A stretch of DNA of 64,000 nucleotides from DATFTF01 sp963825175 (GCA_963825175.1 CAWGSA010000002.1:992001-1056000); one strand, 5' to 3'; shown: positions 1 through 7,491, counted from the first letter of the stretch. Numbers and translations are program-made. The notes: generated by a model from the letters alone, not told the origin.

Positions 1-4
1 GGCC

Positions 5-74
5 GCCTAACCCGCGGCTGCAGTGGACGCCGTCGTCTTCGCCGCCGTCGCCGCTGAGCCGCAAGCCGTTAGGC
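5..74 (+). repeat. Integron attC recombination site 1
   Basis: R'' box GCCTAAC (5-11) pairs with R' box GTTAGGC (68-74). Inside, GCGGCTGCAG pairs with CTGAGCCGC with one unpaired base, the layout of integron 59-base elements. It closes a cassette whose gene lies left of the window. Confidence 0.88.
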
Positions 75-82
75 GACACCGT

Positions 83-508
83 ATGAACGCGCGGCCCGCG
101 CGCTGGATCCTCACCGCATTGATCGCCGCGGTCTTGTATCTCGCGATTGGCCATGTGACGGCCTCACTCGCCAAGTCAGCCCTATCGCCATCCGGTCGCA
201 ACCTTTGGCGTTTCACCGCCTGGGTGCTCAGTCTGCTAGTGTTTGCCAGTCACCTCATCCGCGAGCGGGTCCAACTGGGCCGCAACGCTAGGAGCGCGGC
301 ACTGCACGCTGGGGTTGCCGTCGCGATTGGTGGCCTGGCATTGGCGGTCGCCGGGCCAGTACGGGCACATTGGGGTACCGAGATGGCTGGGCGGGCAGGC
401 CTCGCGCTCGTGGCGTGGCCACTCCTGGTTGGCGTGCCGGCTTTTCTGGTCGGTTTGGTCGGCGCGGCTTTGCTTCGCCCAAGAGGATCTCCGCCGGATG
501 TACCTTAA
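83..508 (+). CDS. Cassette-borne small membrane protein, unknown function
   Basis: A 141-residue protein with four predicted membrane segments at about residues 8-26, 43-58, 74-92 and 104-130, and no domain I recognise. The ATG at 83 lies 9 bases after attC site 1 and the stop lies 33 bases before attC site 2, so gene plus site form one cassette. No clear Shine-Dalgarno sequence is visible, which is common in cassettes. Expression may depend on an upstream array promoter. Function unknown; the membrane location is inferred from hydrophobicity only. Confidence 0.7.
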   Translation: MNARPARWILTALIAAVLYLAIGHVTASLAKSALSPSGRNLWRFTAWVLSLLVFASHLIRERVQLGRNARSAALHAGVAVAIGGLALAVAGPVRAHWGTEMAGRAGLALVAWPLLVGVPAFLVGLVGAALLRPRGSPPDVP

Positions 509-541
509 TCCCGCCGACGCCTCGCCTTTGGAGTGGCAGTT

Positions 542-611
542 GCCTGACCCGCGGCTGCAGCGGACGCCGTCGGCTCTGCCGCCGTCGCCGCTGAGCCGCA
601 AGCCGTTAGGC
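542..611 (+). repeat. Integron attC site 2
   Basis: R'' GCCTGAC (542-548) and R' GTTAGGC (605-611) bound a 70-bp site nearly identical to site 1. The R'' box carries G where the consensus has A (GAC instead of AAC). Confidence 0.87.
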
Positions 612-634
612 CCTGCGCATTCTTGAAACAAGGC

Positions 635-1363
635 ATGACCAGCGACGCCACGAATCTCCCGGAACACGATTCTGCGCTTTCGCCTGAAGCGCGATTCGCG
701 CCGCCGTCTGCCGATCCCGTCGCGGCCAGGCTGCGCGGGTTCGGGCCGCTTGGGCTTCTCGCGATTCTCCTCATCGTCCTGGCCTCCGTTTTCAAGCCTC
801 TCAGCGCCATTCTGGTGCTGGTGTGGGCCTGGCGATCACATACGCCATGGCGTGAGATCGGCTACGTGCGACCCAAGAGCTGGTTCGGCACTCTGGCCGT
901 TGGCATCGTGTTCGGCTGCGTGTTCAAATTCCTGATGAAGGTAATCGTGATGCCGCTGCTCGGCGCTCCTGAAATCAATCCGGCCTACCATTATCTGGTA
1001 GGAAACCGGGCTGCACTCCCGGGAATCGTGTTCACGATGATTGTCGGCGCGGGTTTCGCAGAAGAGACCTTGTTCCGAGGTTACTTGTTCGAACGCCTCG
1101 GCAAGCTGTTCGGGTCTGGGGTTACCGCAAGGGTGTCCATCGTCCTGCTCACCTCCGCGTTGTTTGCTCTGGGCCACTACTCCAACCTGGGGATTCCTGG
1201 CGTTGAACAGGCGACGATCACGGGTCTCGTCTTCGGGACGATCTTCGCAATCACAGGCCGGATCTGGACTGTGATGTGTGCGCATGCTGCGTTCGACCTT
1301 GCGGCGGTCGCGATAATCTATTGGAACCTCGAAGCCGCTGTCGCGCACCTCGTGTTCAAATAG
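635..1363 (+). CDS. CPBP-family intramembrane metalloprotease (Abi/CAAX-like)
   Basis: A 242-residue polytopic membrane protein with the three signature motifs of the CPBP (PF02517) family: EETLFR at 143-148, a conserved His at 181 in ALGHYSN, and H217xxxD221 in the last membrane segment. These residues form the metal/catalytic site in the family. Bacterial members are linked to prenyl-protein cleavage or bacteriocin self-immunity, but the substrate here cannot be told. The ATG at 635 was chosen over an upstream TTG (623), which lies only 12 bases after attC site 2. It is the gene of a complete cassette. Confidence 0.85.
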   Translation: MTSDATNLPEHDSALSPEARFAPPSADPVAARLRGFGPLGLLAILLIVLASVFKPLSAILVLVWAWRSHTPWREIGYVRPKSWFGTLAVGIVFGCVFKFLMKVIVMPLLGAPEINPAYHYLVGNRAALPGIVFTMIVGAGFAEETLFRGYLFERLGKLFGSGVTARVSIVLLTSALFALGHYSNLGIPGVEQATITGLVFGTIFAITGRIWTVMCAHAAFDLAAVAIIYWNLEAAVAHLVFK

Positions 1364-1478
1364 CGCTGTGGGAAAGGTTCCGCCATGCGCTGCAGCGAAG
1401 CCGGCATGAGCGCTTCGGTGCATCGCTGGCTATCTGTTGTCTCGTCATCGTTCGAAAGCGGGGCGGCAAGATGCACGG

Positions 1479-1536
1479 GCCTGACCTGCGTCTGCAGCGG
1501 ACGCCGCCGTCGCCGCCGAGCCGCAAGCCGTTAGGC
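1479..1536 (+). repeat. Integron attC site 3 (short)
   Basis: R'' GCCTGAC (1479-1485) and R' GTTAGGC (1530-1536). At 58 bp it lacks about 12 bases of the central variable region found in its neighbours. Confidence 0.82.
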
Positions 1537-1598
1537 GGCACGTCGCACACCGGGCGTATCCTTTTTGCGTGAGCACGAACCTGTTGTAAGAGGCCCGG

Positions 1599-1920
1599 AA
1601 GCTAAGTGCTCGTGAGCGCCTCGATCTCATCGCGGCCCTCTGGGACACGCTTTCGGATGAAGATGTCCCGGCCTGGCAGAAGTCGAGGACCGGTACGAAG
1701 CCTGGGAAACGGGCCTTGAGGCTGTGTTCCGGGAAGCTGTAGATGACTCTTCAGGCGGATCGCTGCCAACACGCTCGCCTATCCGGAGCGGTATCGAGCA
1801 AGCCGACGTGCGCTCGTTCGGCGGTTCCGTACGTTGTCTGGTATCGATTGCATGAAAGCACGCGATCGTCCTTGCTTGCCTTCACGGGAGACGCGATCCG
1901 CGGCTGGCTCGCGCCCGTGC
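1599..1920 (+). pseudogene. Decayed ParD/ParE-type toxin-antitoxin cassette
   Basis: At 1605-1690 one frame reads LSARERLDLIAALWDTL, typical of small addiction-module antitoxin components. From about 1750 two frames give pieces of a RelE/ParE toxin: AYPERYRASRRA in one and VPYVVWYRLHES (about 1822-1858) in another, then a third shift before CLHGRRDP. No frame is open across either gene and no start codon fits, so both are inactive. The rest of 1537-1930 holds nothing else I recognise. The remnant is followed directly by the degenerate attC site 4. Confidence 0.6.
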
Positions 1921-1930
1921 TCGCGAGGGC

Positions 1931-1981
1931 GCTTAACCCGCGGCTGCACCGCCGTCGCCGATGGGCTCTAAACCGCTAAGC
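1931..1981 (+). repeat. Integron attC site 4 (degenerate, 51 bp)
   Basis: R'' GCTTAAC (1931-1937) and R' GCTAAGC (1975-1981), with the GCGGCTGCA box retained but much of the centre deleted. R' departs from GTTRRRY, so activity is doubtful. Confidence 0.65.
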
Positions 1982-1991
1982 GACTGGGGTC

Positions 1992-2020
1992 TTGACGTGG
2001 TGGCATGACCTCTGTAGACT
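1992..2020 (+). promoter_or_regulatory. Sigma70-like promoter for mazEF
   Basis: TTGACG (1992-1997), a 17-base spacer and TAGACT (2015-2020) lie 22 bases before the mazE start. The hexamer TGTAGA occurs twice around the -10 box and could be part of an autoregulatory operator, as MazE-type antitoxins repress their own promoters. Having its own promoter would let this cassette be expressed at any array position. Confidence 0.55.
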
Positions 2021-2041
2021 CATTGTAGATACGGAGGATCT

Positions 2042-2281
2042 GTGAAGACCAGGGTGCAGAAATGGGGTAACAGCTTGGCAGTTCGGATTCCGAAGCCGTT
2101 TGCCGAGGGAGCTGGCCTGCTCGCATCCTCGGAAGTCGAGATCTCCCTGGAGAAGGGCGAGGTGCGTCTGAGACCGGTTCGGCCGCGCTGGAAACTACAC
2201 CAGCTGCTCGCGGGTGTGAGGAAGAAGAATCTGCATTCCGAGGTCGAAAGCGGGCCGGCCGTCGGCCGAGAAGCGTGGTAG
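2042..2281 (+). CDS. mazE: MazE/AbrB-type antitoxin
   Basis: A 79-residue protein with an N-terminal AbrB/MazE swapped-hairpin DNA-binding motif (VQKWGNSLAVRIPKPF, residues 5-20) and a Trp- and charge-rich C-terminal tail of the kind that neutralises MazF. Translation starts at GTG 2042 after a GGAGG Shine-Dalgarno sequence (2034-2038). The stop lies 4 bases before the toxin start, the usual antitoxin-first order. Family knowledge: it binds and inhibits MazF and represses the operon. Specific DNA targets are not visible. Confidence 0.85.
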   Translation: MKTRVQKWGNSLAVRIPKPFAEGAGLLASSEVEISLEKGEVRLRPVRPRWKLHQLLAGVRKKNLHSEVESGPAVGREAW

Positions 2282-2285
2282 CGCG

Positions 2286-2621
2286 GTGGCCTACGTTCCG
2301 GAACGCGGTGACGTCGTCTGGATCACACTCAATCCCCAAGCGGGGCACGAGCAGGCGGGCCGTCGACCCGCGGTTGTCGTTTCGCCTCGTTCCTACAACG
2401 GCAAGGTCGGCCTCGGCCTTTTTTGCCCCATCACGAGCCAAGTGAAGGGCTATCCATTCGAAGTCGCGCTTCCCGCTGGCCTACCTGTCAAGGGTGTCGT
2501 CTTGGCCGATCAAGTGAAGAGTCTCGACTGGCGCGCTCGAGAGGTGGAATTTGCAGCTCGATTACCGGGCAGCGCGAGCGCTGAGGTCGTTGGCAAGCTT
2601 GCGGTCTTGCTGGAAGGCTGA
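2286..2621 (+). CDS. mazF: MazF-type endoribonuclease toxin
   Basis: A 111-residue PemK/MazF fold protein. The N-terminus has PERGDVVWITLNPQAGHEQ and then RRPAVVVSP, the conserved strand that carries the catalytic Arg and nearby Ser of the family. CPITSQVKGYPFEV and VLADQVKSLDW follow, all characteristic MazF segments. Length is normal and no frame break is seen. It starts at GTG 2286. Known role: sequence-specific mRNA cleavage when free of antitoxin. In a cassette array such pairs are thought to penalise loss of neighbouring cassettes. Confidence 0.87.
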   Translation: MAYVPERGDVVWITLNPQAGHEQAGRRPAVVVSPRSYNGKVGLGLFCPITSQVKGYPFEVALPAGLPVKGVVLADQVKSLDWRAREVEFAARLPGSASAEVVGKLAVLLEG

Positions 2622-2633
2622 GAGTTGGCGGTT

Positions 2634-2703
2634 CCCTAACCCGCGGCTGCAGCGGACGCCGTCGGCTTCGCCACCGTCGCCGCTGAGCCACAAGCCGTTC
2701 GGC
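2634..2703 (+). repeat. Integron attC site 5
   Basis: R'' CCCTAAC (2634-2640) and R' GTTCGGC (2697-2703), 70 bp, 13 bases after mazF. The central region is almost identical to sites 1, 2 and 8. Confidence 0.85.
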
Positions 2704-2864
2704 GACGCGAATGCACGGGTTGGCCCAAGCCCCCGGTGTGAAGATAATGCGGCCACATCATGACCATCGATCCGTACCGGTGGAAGCTCTGGACGATTCA
2801 AAGGAGGTTCTTTATGACACGGTAGAAGCTTCTGACGATAGCGTGTGGCGTTGCTCTCGCGACA

Positions 2865-3248
2865 TTGGTCTCTCTACCGGCGCTCGCCCAAAAGGCGAAG
2901 GGAGGCCCGACAGGCACGCCGCGATACGATCCAAAAACGGAGTCGACGGTCAAAGGTACGGTCGAGGAGGTCAAGGAGTACCAGAGCCGAAGCGGTTGGC
3001 GCACGGGCCAGCACGTCACGCTCAAGACGGACAGCGGCAGTCTCGACGTTCATCTTGGCCCAACGGATTACTGGCAGAAGAACGGGTTCGAGCTGGCCAA
3101 AGGAGACTCGATCGAGGTGACCGGATCGAAGAGCAAAGTGGATGACACAGAGGTCATGCTCGCTCGCGAGGTCAAGAAGGGCGAAAAGGTTGTGACTCTT
3201 CGAAACGCTCAGGGCGTTCCCGCCTGGTCCCGAGGGCGACGCCGGTAA
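2865..3248 (+). CDS. Putative secreted OB-fold-like protein; upstream signal-peptide start blocked by an amber codon
   Basis: The open frame from TTG 2865 encodes 127 residues: a mixed beta region with repeated Val/Thr strands, QHVTLKTDSGSLDVHLGP near the middle, and a basic C-terminus, resembling small OB-fold proteins. A perfect AAGGAGG and ATG 2814 lie upstream in the same frame, but the fourth codon there is TAG (2823-2825). Reading through it would give a classic signal peptide ending PALAQ. The gene is therefore either inactivated by one nonsense mutation or read from a poor internal start without export. Function not recognised. Confidence 0.55.
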   Translation: MVSLPALAQKAKGGPTGTPRYDPKTESTVKGTVEEVKEYQSRSGWRTGQHVTLKTDSGSLDVHLGPTDYWQKNGFELAKGDSIEVTGSKSKVDDTEVMLAREVKKGEKVVTLRNAQGVPAWSRGRRR

Positions 3249-3263
3249 GCTGGTGGGCACGTC

Positions 3264-3330
3264 GCCGAACCCGCGTCTGCAGCGGACGGCGGCTCCGCCG
3301 CCGTCGCCGCTGAGCCGCCAACCGTTCGGC
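3264..3330 (+). repeat. Integron attC site 6
   Basis: R'' GCCGAAC (3264-3270) and R' GTTCGGC (3324-3330) are perfectly complementary; 67 bp, same internal boxes as the other sites. Confidence 0.86.
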
Positions 3331-3344
3331 GAGTCGAAGCAGCA

Positions 3345-3719
3345 GTGAAGCGACTCACAAGGTGGGCTGTGGCGATGATGCTCGTGGGCAGTGTCATCAC
3401 GTGGCTCCTGATGTACAGGGCGTCCGGGTGGGTGATTCGGTTCGATCTCCTGATCGCCTGGGCCTTGCTGCCGTACGCTACGCTCAGTCTCTACGCCCTG
3501 GTCCGAAGTCGTCATGATCCCTCTGGGGCGCGCACGAGGGCCAGTTTCTGGGCCTGCCTCGTCGCACTCGTGTTTGCCCTTTGGGCCTATCTCGATGCGT
3601 CATTCGTGCATTTGTCATCGACGTCCGCGTTGGTGTTCCTTTTCGTTCCGCTTTACGTGCTGCTCGGGGGTCCGCTCCTGGCCGAAGTCTTGTTGCGAAT
3701 CATGACAAAAAGGTCATAG
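3345..3719 (+). CDS. Cassette-borne membrane protein, unknown function
   Basis: A 124-residue protein starting at GTG 3345, 14 bases after attC site 6. Four hydrophobic segments are visible (about residues 7-23, 30-50, 67-86 and 92-112) with a short basic N-terminus (MKRLTR). No conserved domain is recognised. No complete attC follows its stop; the next element is decayed cassette material. Confidence 0.65.
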   Translation: MKRLTRWAVAMMLVGSVITWLLMYRASGWVIRFDLLIAWALLPYATLSLYALVRSRHDPSGARTRASFWACLVALVFALWAYLDASFVHLSSTSALVFLFVPLYVLLGGPLLAEVLLRIMTKRS

Positions 3720-3721
3720 CG

Positions 3722-3943
3722 ATGCGCGTGATCAAAAAGGCCTTAGCTCTTCTCGACTTGATGATCAAGGAGCATCCGCAGAGGACAGAGCTCGTGCAGG
3801 CTCACTTGAAGAGGGCTCAGTGTCTATCCGAGCCGGGTCGGATTCCTGAGGCGACGGAAGCATACCAAGCGGTGCTTCAGCGGAGGACGCATTTCCTAAC
3901 GCCCAGACTTATGTGTGGATCGACTTCCCTGGTTCGTCGTTAA
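3722..3943 (+). pseudogene. TPR-like repeat fragment
   Basis: From ATG 3722, DLMIKEHPQRTELVQAHLKR and then RIPEATEAYQAVLQRR resemble a helical tetratricopeptide pair. After about 3890 the frame runs into unrelated residues and stops at 3943, where a different frame carries the next fragment. It looks like the start of a larger protein cut by a deletion or frameshift. Confidence 0.4.
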
Positions 3944-4058
3944 GCACCACGCCACGATCGACGTGAGTACCGCCTTGCTCGATGTTCAGGGGAAGGCTCG
4001 CCCTAAGTTTTTGAGTTGGGACGGCTTGCACCCGAATCGGCAGGGTATGAGCTCATGA
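3927..4058 (+). pseudogene. C-terminal fragment resembling an SGNH/GDSL hydrolase
   Basis: One frame reads PWFVVKHHATIDVS and ends with FLSWDGLHPNRQGMSS. The DGLHPN motif with following Gly is the block that carries the catalytic Asp and His of SGNH/GDSL hydrolases. No start or nucleophile block is present. It overlaps the TPR-like fragment in another frame, so the two were joined by deletion. Confidence 0.4.
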
Positions 4059-4131
4059 TTTCAAGAATCAAGCCAGTACTCGTAAAACGATTCCTGACCA
4101 ACGACTCAGACAATGGTTCCGGTGTAGCCGC

Positions 4132-4155
4132 GCCTGACCCGTCGTTGCAGAGGAC
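4132..4155 (+). repeat. Truncated attC left half next to the insertion sequences
   Basis: GCCTGACCCGTCGTTGCAGA begins like the left arm of the other attC sites, but no right arm (GTTAGGC) follows. Within about 50 bases the sequence becomes IS3-type transposase code, so the insertion or a linked deletion removed the right half. Confidence 0.55.
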
Positions 4156-4313
4156 TGGGCAGTTGACCCGATAAAGTTGACACTCCGGCCTAACGCTGGA
4201 GGTAAGGATCGGTCGAGCGAAGGGAGCGAGGAAGATTTCGCGGTACACGGCTGAGTTCAAGGTGAAGGCCGTGAAGCTGAGCGAGATATCGGGATGGTCT
4301 GACCCCCGATTTT

Positions 4314-5174
4314 CTAGACACTTGAGGTAGATAGTTCTACGCGTTGCTGGGGGCGAAAATCCTTTGGTGAACGGAAGCCGAGCGCGGAGTGGGGCGCGAA
4401 TCGGTTGTAGTCGTCGAGCCAGGCCGGAATTTGTCGGATGACGGTGTGTGCGTCGGAGAGATCAGCACCGCCAACATAGTCGCGTTTGATGGTATTGACG
4501 AAGGCCTCGGCCATGCCGTTGGACTCGGGGCTGTAAGCCGGCGTGGTGATGGGCCGGAACCCCAGGGTCTCTGCGTAGAGGACGGTCTCCGTGGAGACGT
4601 ACGGCCCGCCGTTGTCGGAGAGCCACTGGATCTGGATGGGAGAACGCAGAGTCCGTTCGCCGAAACGGGACCAGAGGGCCCGGTCGAGCAGAAGGCGGAT
4701 ATCGTGGCCGTTCAAGTCCCGGGGCTGGGCCACGTGCTCGATGGCTTCCCGATCATGGCAGTCCAGGGCGAAGGCCACGCGCACCGTCTGTCCGTTCCAG
4801 CAGGGGATATTGAACCCATCCGAGCACCAGCGTTGGTTGGAGCCGGGCATGGCGATCTTGCCGGTATGAGGCCGATCCAAACGCCGTCTCATTTTGCCCG
4901 GCAGAGTCAGGCTCATCATCCGCATGACCCGGCGGATCCGCTTGCGGTTGTAGGGCGTTTGGCCCTTCTGCCGGCGGTCTCGGTTGACCAGCGCCCAGGT
5001 GCGACGCACTCCATAGCTGGCCCGCTCTCGGGTCACAGCCAGGATCTGGTAGAGCACCTCGGTGTCCTCGACGCGGCAATAAAACCGGCCCTGCCGCGGC
5101 CGATCTCTCAGGTATCCCGTGCTCCGGGCCACGCGCAGCGTCCGACAGACCGCCGCCATCGGCCGGCCGGTCAC
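4314..5174 (-). CDS. IS3-family transposase OrfB (DDE integrase domain)
   Basis: A 286-residue integrase-core protein. An HTH_21-type segment (about 30-80) is followed by an rve domain with the DDE residues visible as WCSDGF, WLSDNGGPY and SPESNGMAEAF. It is probably translated as an OrfAB fusion by -1 frameshifting at the A8 run in orfA, since its frame is open upstream through that run; GTG 5174 could serve for independent initiation. Length is normal for the family and no frame break is seen, so it may be active. Confidence 0.88.
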   Translation of the reverse strand: MTGRPMAAVCRTLRVARSTGYLRDRPRQGRFYCRVEDTEVLYQILAVTRERASYGVRRTWALVNRDRRQKGQTPYNRKRIRRVMRMMSLTLPGKMRRRLDRPHTGKIAMPGSNQRWCSDGFNIPCWNGQTVRVAFALDCHDREAIEHVAQPRDLNGHDIRLLLDRALWSRFGERTLRSPIQIQWLSDNGGPYVSTETVLYAETLGFRPITTPAYSPESNGMAEAFVNTIKRDYVGGADLSDAHTVIRQIPAWLDDYNRFAPHSALGFRSPKDFRPQQRVELSTSSV

Positions 5175-5524
5175 CGAGCGGATCCTTTGAACAAGTGTGG
5201 ACTTTTTTTTACCAGGTCCCGCGCCGCTTCCAGAATCTCGATCGTCATCGCCTGCTTGCCCACCAGACGCTGCAGCTGCTTGACCTGCTGCTCGAGCTCC
5301 CGGACCCGGCTGATCGGAACAACCTCTTCCCCTGTGGCCACAGCTGTCGTTCCGCCTCGCTCGACCAGCCGCATCCAGTTGCGCAACACCGCCGGCGCGA
5401 CTTCCAGCTCACGCGAAAGCTCCGCCAGAGTCTTCTCCCCGGATGTCACCCGGTTAGCCGTCTCCCGCTTGAACTCAACGGAAAAAATACGCCGACCGTC
5501 TGCCTTCCTCGGAAAATCCCCCAT
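5171..5524 (-). CDS. IS3-family OrfA (HTH and leucine-zipper protein)
   Basis: A 117-residue OrfA with an N-terminal helix-turn-helix (FSVEFKRETANRV, then LAELSRELEVAPAVLRNWM) and a C-terminal coiled coil (RVRELEQQVKQLQRLVGKQ). Near its end the codons GTA AAA AAA AGT form a slippery site that would shift ribosomes into OrfB, with which it overlaps by 4 bases. In IS3 elements OrfA alone regulates and the OrfAB fusion is the transposase. Confidence 0.86.
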   Translation of the reverse strand: MGDFPRKADGRRIFSVEFKRETANRVTSGEKTLAELSRELEVAPAVLRNWMRLVERGGTTAVATGEEVVPISRVRELEQQVKQLQRLVGKQAMTIEILEAARDLVKKSPHLFKGSAR

Positions 5525-5959
5525 CCCAGACCGCCTTTCTGAGCCCCATTTTAGGACTCCGAAATGTGTCTAGCCCAAATGGGGGGCAGACCAGGGAGTG
5601 CTGATTCGGGACGTGGCGGATGCTTTGGACATTCATCCGTTCATGTTGTCGCGGTGGCGCAAGGAGTACCGGGAGGGTCGGTTGCGGGCTCGAGCCGGTG
5701 TGACGCCCGGGTTGAGACAGGTCAAGGAGATCAAGAGTTGTCGTCGCTCAGGCGCGAGTACGCGCTGCTGAGGGAGGAGCACGAGCTCTTAAAAAAAGCC
5801 ATCCGGTTCTGTTCCGAACGAAGGCAGGGATCTTTGCCTTCATCAAGGCGGAGCAGGACCGGCTTGAAGTGAGGGCCTTGTGCCGGCGGTACGGGGTGAC
5901 GCGAGGCGGGTATTACGCGTGGCTGGGTCGTAAGCCCAGCGCCCCGTCAAGACGAAGGG

Positions 5960-6241
5960 TTGCCCGGCTTTGAGGTATCGGAGGAGAATCCGGGAGCCTT
6001 CTTCATCGTTAACGCGGGTCGTCTTCGTCTTTGCGTTGATCTTGCCGATGGTGACATCCACATCGCGGGCGGGAAGGATCCTGTCATTGGCCTGAAGGTC
6101 GATTCCGTGCGGAAAACGCTCGCGGCGCTGGCTGGCCGGGGTGTCGCGGTGCCGAGGGAGCCGATCTCAGCGCAGGGAGGATCGTATGCTGTCGTCCGCG
6201 ATCCCGATAGAAGGGCATTGATCCCAACGGAGACAGTTTGA
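5960..6241 (+). pseudogene. C-terminal half of a VOC (glyoxalase/bleomycin-resistance) protein
   Basis: The segment RLRLCVDLADGDIHIAGG followed by a beta-alpha-beta unit (IGLKVDSVRKTLAALAGRG) and YAVVRDPDRRALI resembles the second half of a VOC fold. The first half and a proper start are gone; the sequence abuts the broken end of the outer IS3 element, so the same rearrangement probably removed it. The stop lies 19 bases before attC site 7, so this was once a normal cassette gene. Confidence 0.5.
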
Positions 6242-6260
6242 CAGAGGAGGGTTGCCGGCT

Positions 6261-6330
6261 GCCTAACCCGCGACTGCAGCGGACGCCGTCGGCTTTGCCG
6301 CCGTCACCGCTGAGCCGTAAGCCGTTAGGC
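6261..6330 (+). repeat. Integron attC site 7
   Basis: R'' GCCTAAC (6261-6267) and R' GTTAGGC (6324-6330), 70 bp, complete and close to the array consensus. Confidence 0.88.
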
Positions 6331-6372
6331 TGCACTCCAGATGCTCCTCTCTCTTGGCTCGGAGGTGATGTT

Positions 6373-6990
6373 ATGAGCAGCAGAGACCACTGGGACGCGG
6401 TTTACCGGACCAAGGGTTCGGATCACGTGAGCTGGTTCAGGCCACACCTGGACCGCTCGCTCGCCTTCCTAGAGGCTTCAAACCTCGGCCAGACCGCAAG
6501 CGTGATCGACGTTGGCGGAGGAGCGTCAACCTTCGTTGATGATCTTTTGGATCGTGGGTACACGAATATTTCGGTGCTGGACCTGTCCGAAACAGCGCTG
6601 GATACGGCCCGAGCTCGTCTGGGCCAGCGTGTCTCGCGGGTTAGCTGGATCTGCGCGGACGTCACAGATGCGCAGCTGCCCGTTGCAGCTTACGACTTCT
6701 GGCACGACCGTGCCGTGTTCCACTTCCTACGCGATCCCCTGGCGCGGTCTCGATACGTAGCCGCTGTTCGGAGATCGCTCAAGCCAGGTGGCCATATTGT
6801 CGTGGCAACGTTCGGACCCTTCGGGCCCGAGAAGTGCAGCGGCCTTGAAGTTATGCGCTTCACGCCGGAGGCCCTTCACGCGGAATTCGGGTCCGACTTC
6901 GCGCGGCTCGCCGACGCGACGGAGATTCACACAACCCCTTGGGGTACTGAGCAGGAGTTCGTCTATTGCTATTGCCGGCTTCCAATGTGA
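6373..6990 (+). CDS. Class I SAM-dependent methyltransferase
   Basis: A 205-residue Rossmann methyltransferase. Motif I is VIDVGGGAST (44-53), which binds the SAM methionine; an acidic residue ending strand beta2 appears in ISVLDLS, and a motif IV-like AYDFWHDRAVFHF follows, with LKPGGHIVVATF as the later strand. ATG 6373 was chosen because GGAGGTGAT lies just upstream, a better ribosome site than most cassette genes have. Substrate not evident. Cassette gene bounded by attC sites 7 and 8. Confidence 0.85.
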   Translation: MSSRDHWDAVYRTKGSDHVSWFRPHLDRSLAFLEASNLGQTASVIDVGGGASTFVDDLLDRGYTNISVLDLSETALDTARARLGQRVSRVSWICADVTDAQLPVAAYDFWHDRAVFHFLRDPLARSRYVAAVRRSLKPGGHIVVATFGPFGPEKCSGLEVMRFTPEALHAEFGSDFARLADATEIHTTPWGTEQEFVYCYCRLPM

Positions 6991-6995
6991 AGGCG

Positions 6996-7065
6996 GCCTA
7001 ACCCGCGGCTGCAGCGAACGCGGTCGGCTGTGCCGACATCGCCGCTGAGCCGAAAGCCGTTAGCC
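6996..7065 (+). repeat. Integron attC site 8
   Basis: R'' GCCTAAC (6996-7002) and R' GTTAGCC (7059-7065), 70 bp, beginning 6 bases after the methyltransferase stop. Confidence 0.86.
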
Positions 7066-7079
7066 GCAGGAGGGACCCC

Positions 7080-7442
7080 ATGAGGCACACGTGGACAGCC
7101 ATTGGCGTTGGCGATGTGCCTCGCAGCTTCAAGTGGTACCAGTCGCTACTTTGGCCTGCCGGAGACAGCTCCCGCTCATGACGACTTCGGTCGAATCCTC
7201 GACTCGGATGGAACGGTCTTGCTCTGCCTTCACGAGCGGGGTGCCCATGATCATTCCTCCTTGACGAGCCCCGATCACGCGCAGCCTGGCAACGGCCTCC
7301 TCTTGTTTCTCCGTGTCGATGATCTCGACATGGCACTGCCAAGGGCACACTTCGGAATTCTCTCCGGGATCCTGACGGATACTACGTCACGATGAGTGCG
7401 CTTCCGTCGCTCGAGCTGAGAGGCGGCGACGCGCCAGGGTAA
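7080..7442 (+). pseudogene. VOC-family protein broken by two frame changes
   Basis: ATG 7080 follows a GCAGGAGGG ribosome site and starts TWTAIGVGDVPRSFKWYQSL, a VOC N-terminus. The frame breaks near 7150, after which another frame reads LPETAPAHDDFGRILDSDG and NGLLLFLRVDDLDMAL. A second break near 7350 is followed by RNSLRDPDGYYVTMSA ending at TAA 7442. The pieces are in the right order for one VOC domain with a small internal loss. Followed by attC site 9. Confidence 0.6.
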
Positions 7443-7491
7443 CGGTCGCATGCAGCATGGAACCGCCGATTTGTACGTTGAAACAGGCGCC

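Larger units (their letters stand above)
4295..5593 (-). mobile_element. Complete IS3-family insertion sequence
   Basis: Terminal inverted repeats start TGGTCTGACCCCC at 4295 and read TGGTCTGCCCCCC inward from 5593; both continue to a shared CTAGACAC. The element is 1,299 bp and flanked by a 4-bp target duplication GGGA (4291-4294 and 5594-5597). It carries orfA and orfB in the -1 frame relation with a run of eight A (minus strand, 5203-5210) as the likely slip site. Intact ends, target repeats and open frames suggest a recent insertion. Confidence 0.88.
4205..5945 (+). mobile_element. Outer IS3-family element, degraded and interrupted by a second IS
   Basis: Plus-strand orfA code starts near 4205 (KISRYTAEFKVKAVKLSEIS), stops at 4294 where the inner element begins, and resumes at 5598 with VLIRDVADALDIHPFMLSRW and KEYREG. 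Joining 4294 to 5598 restores one uninterrupted frame. An orfB start follows (about 5830-5940: KAEQDRLEVRALCRRYGV, then GGYYAWLGRKPS), but everything after about 5945, including the DDE catalytic core, is missing. No ATG fits the 5' end. It cannot transpose by itself. Confidence 0.75.

Noticed and set aside
3893..3945. TTCCTAAC followed by GTTAAGC as another attC site
   Set aside because: The internal L boxes are absent and the enclosed sequence codes for the SGNH-like fragment in another frame.
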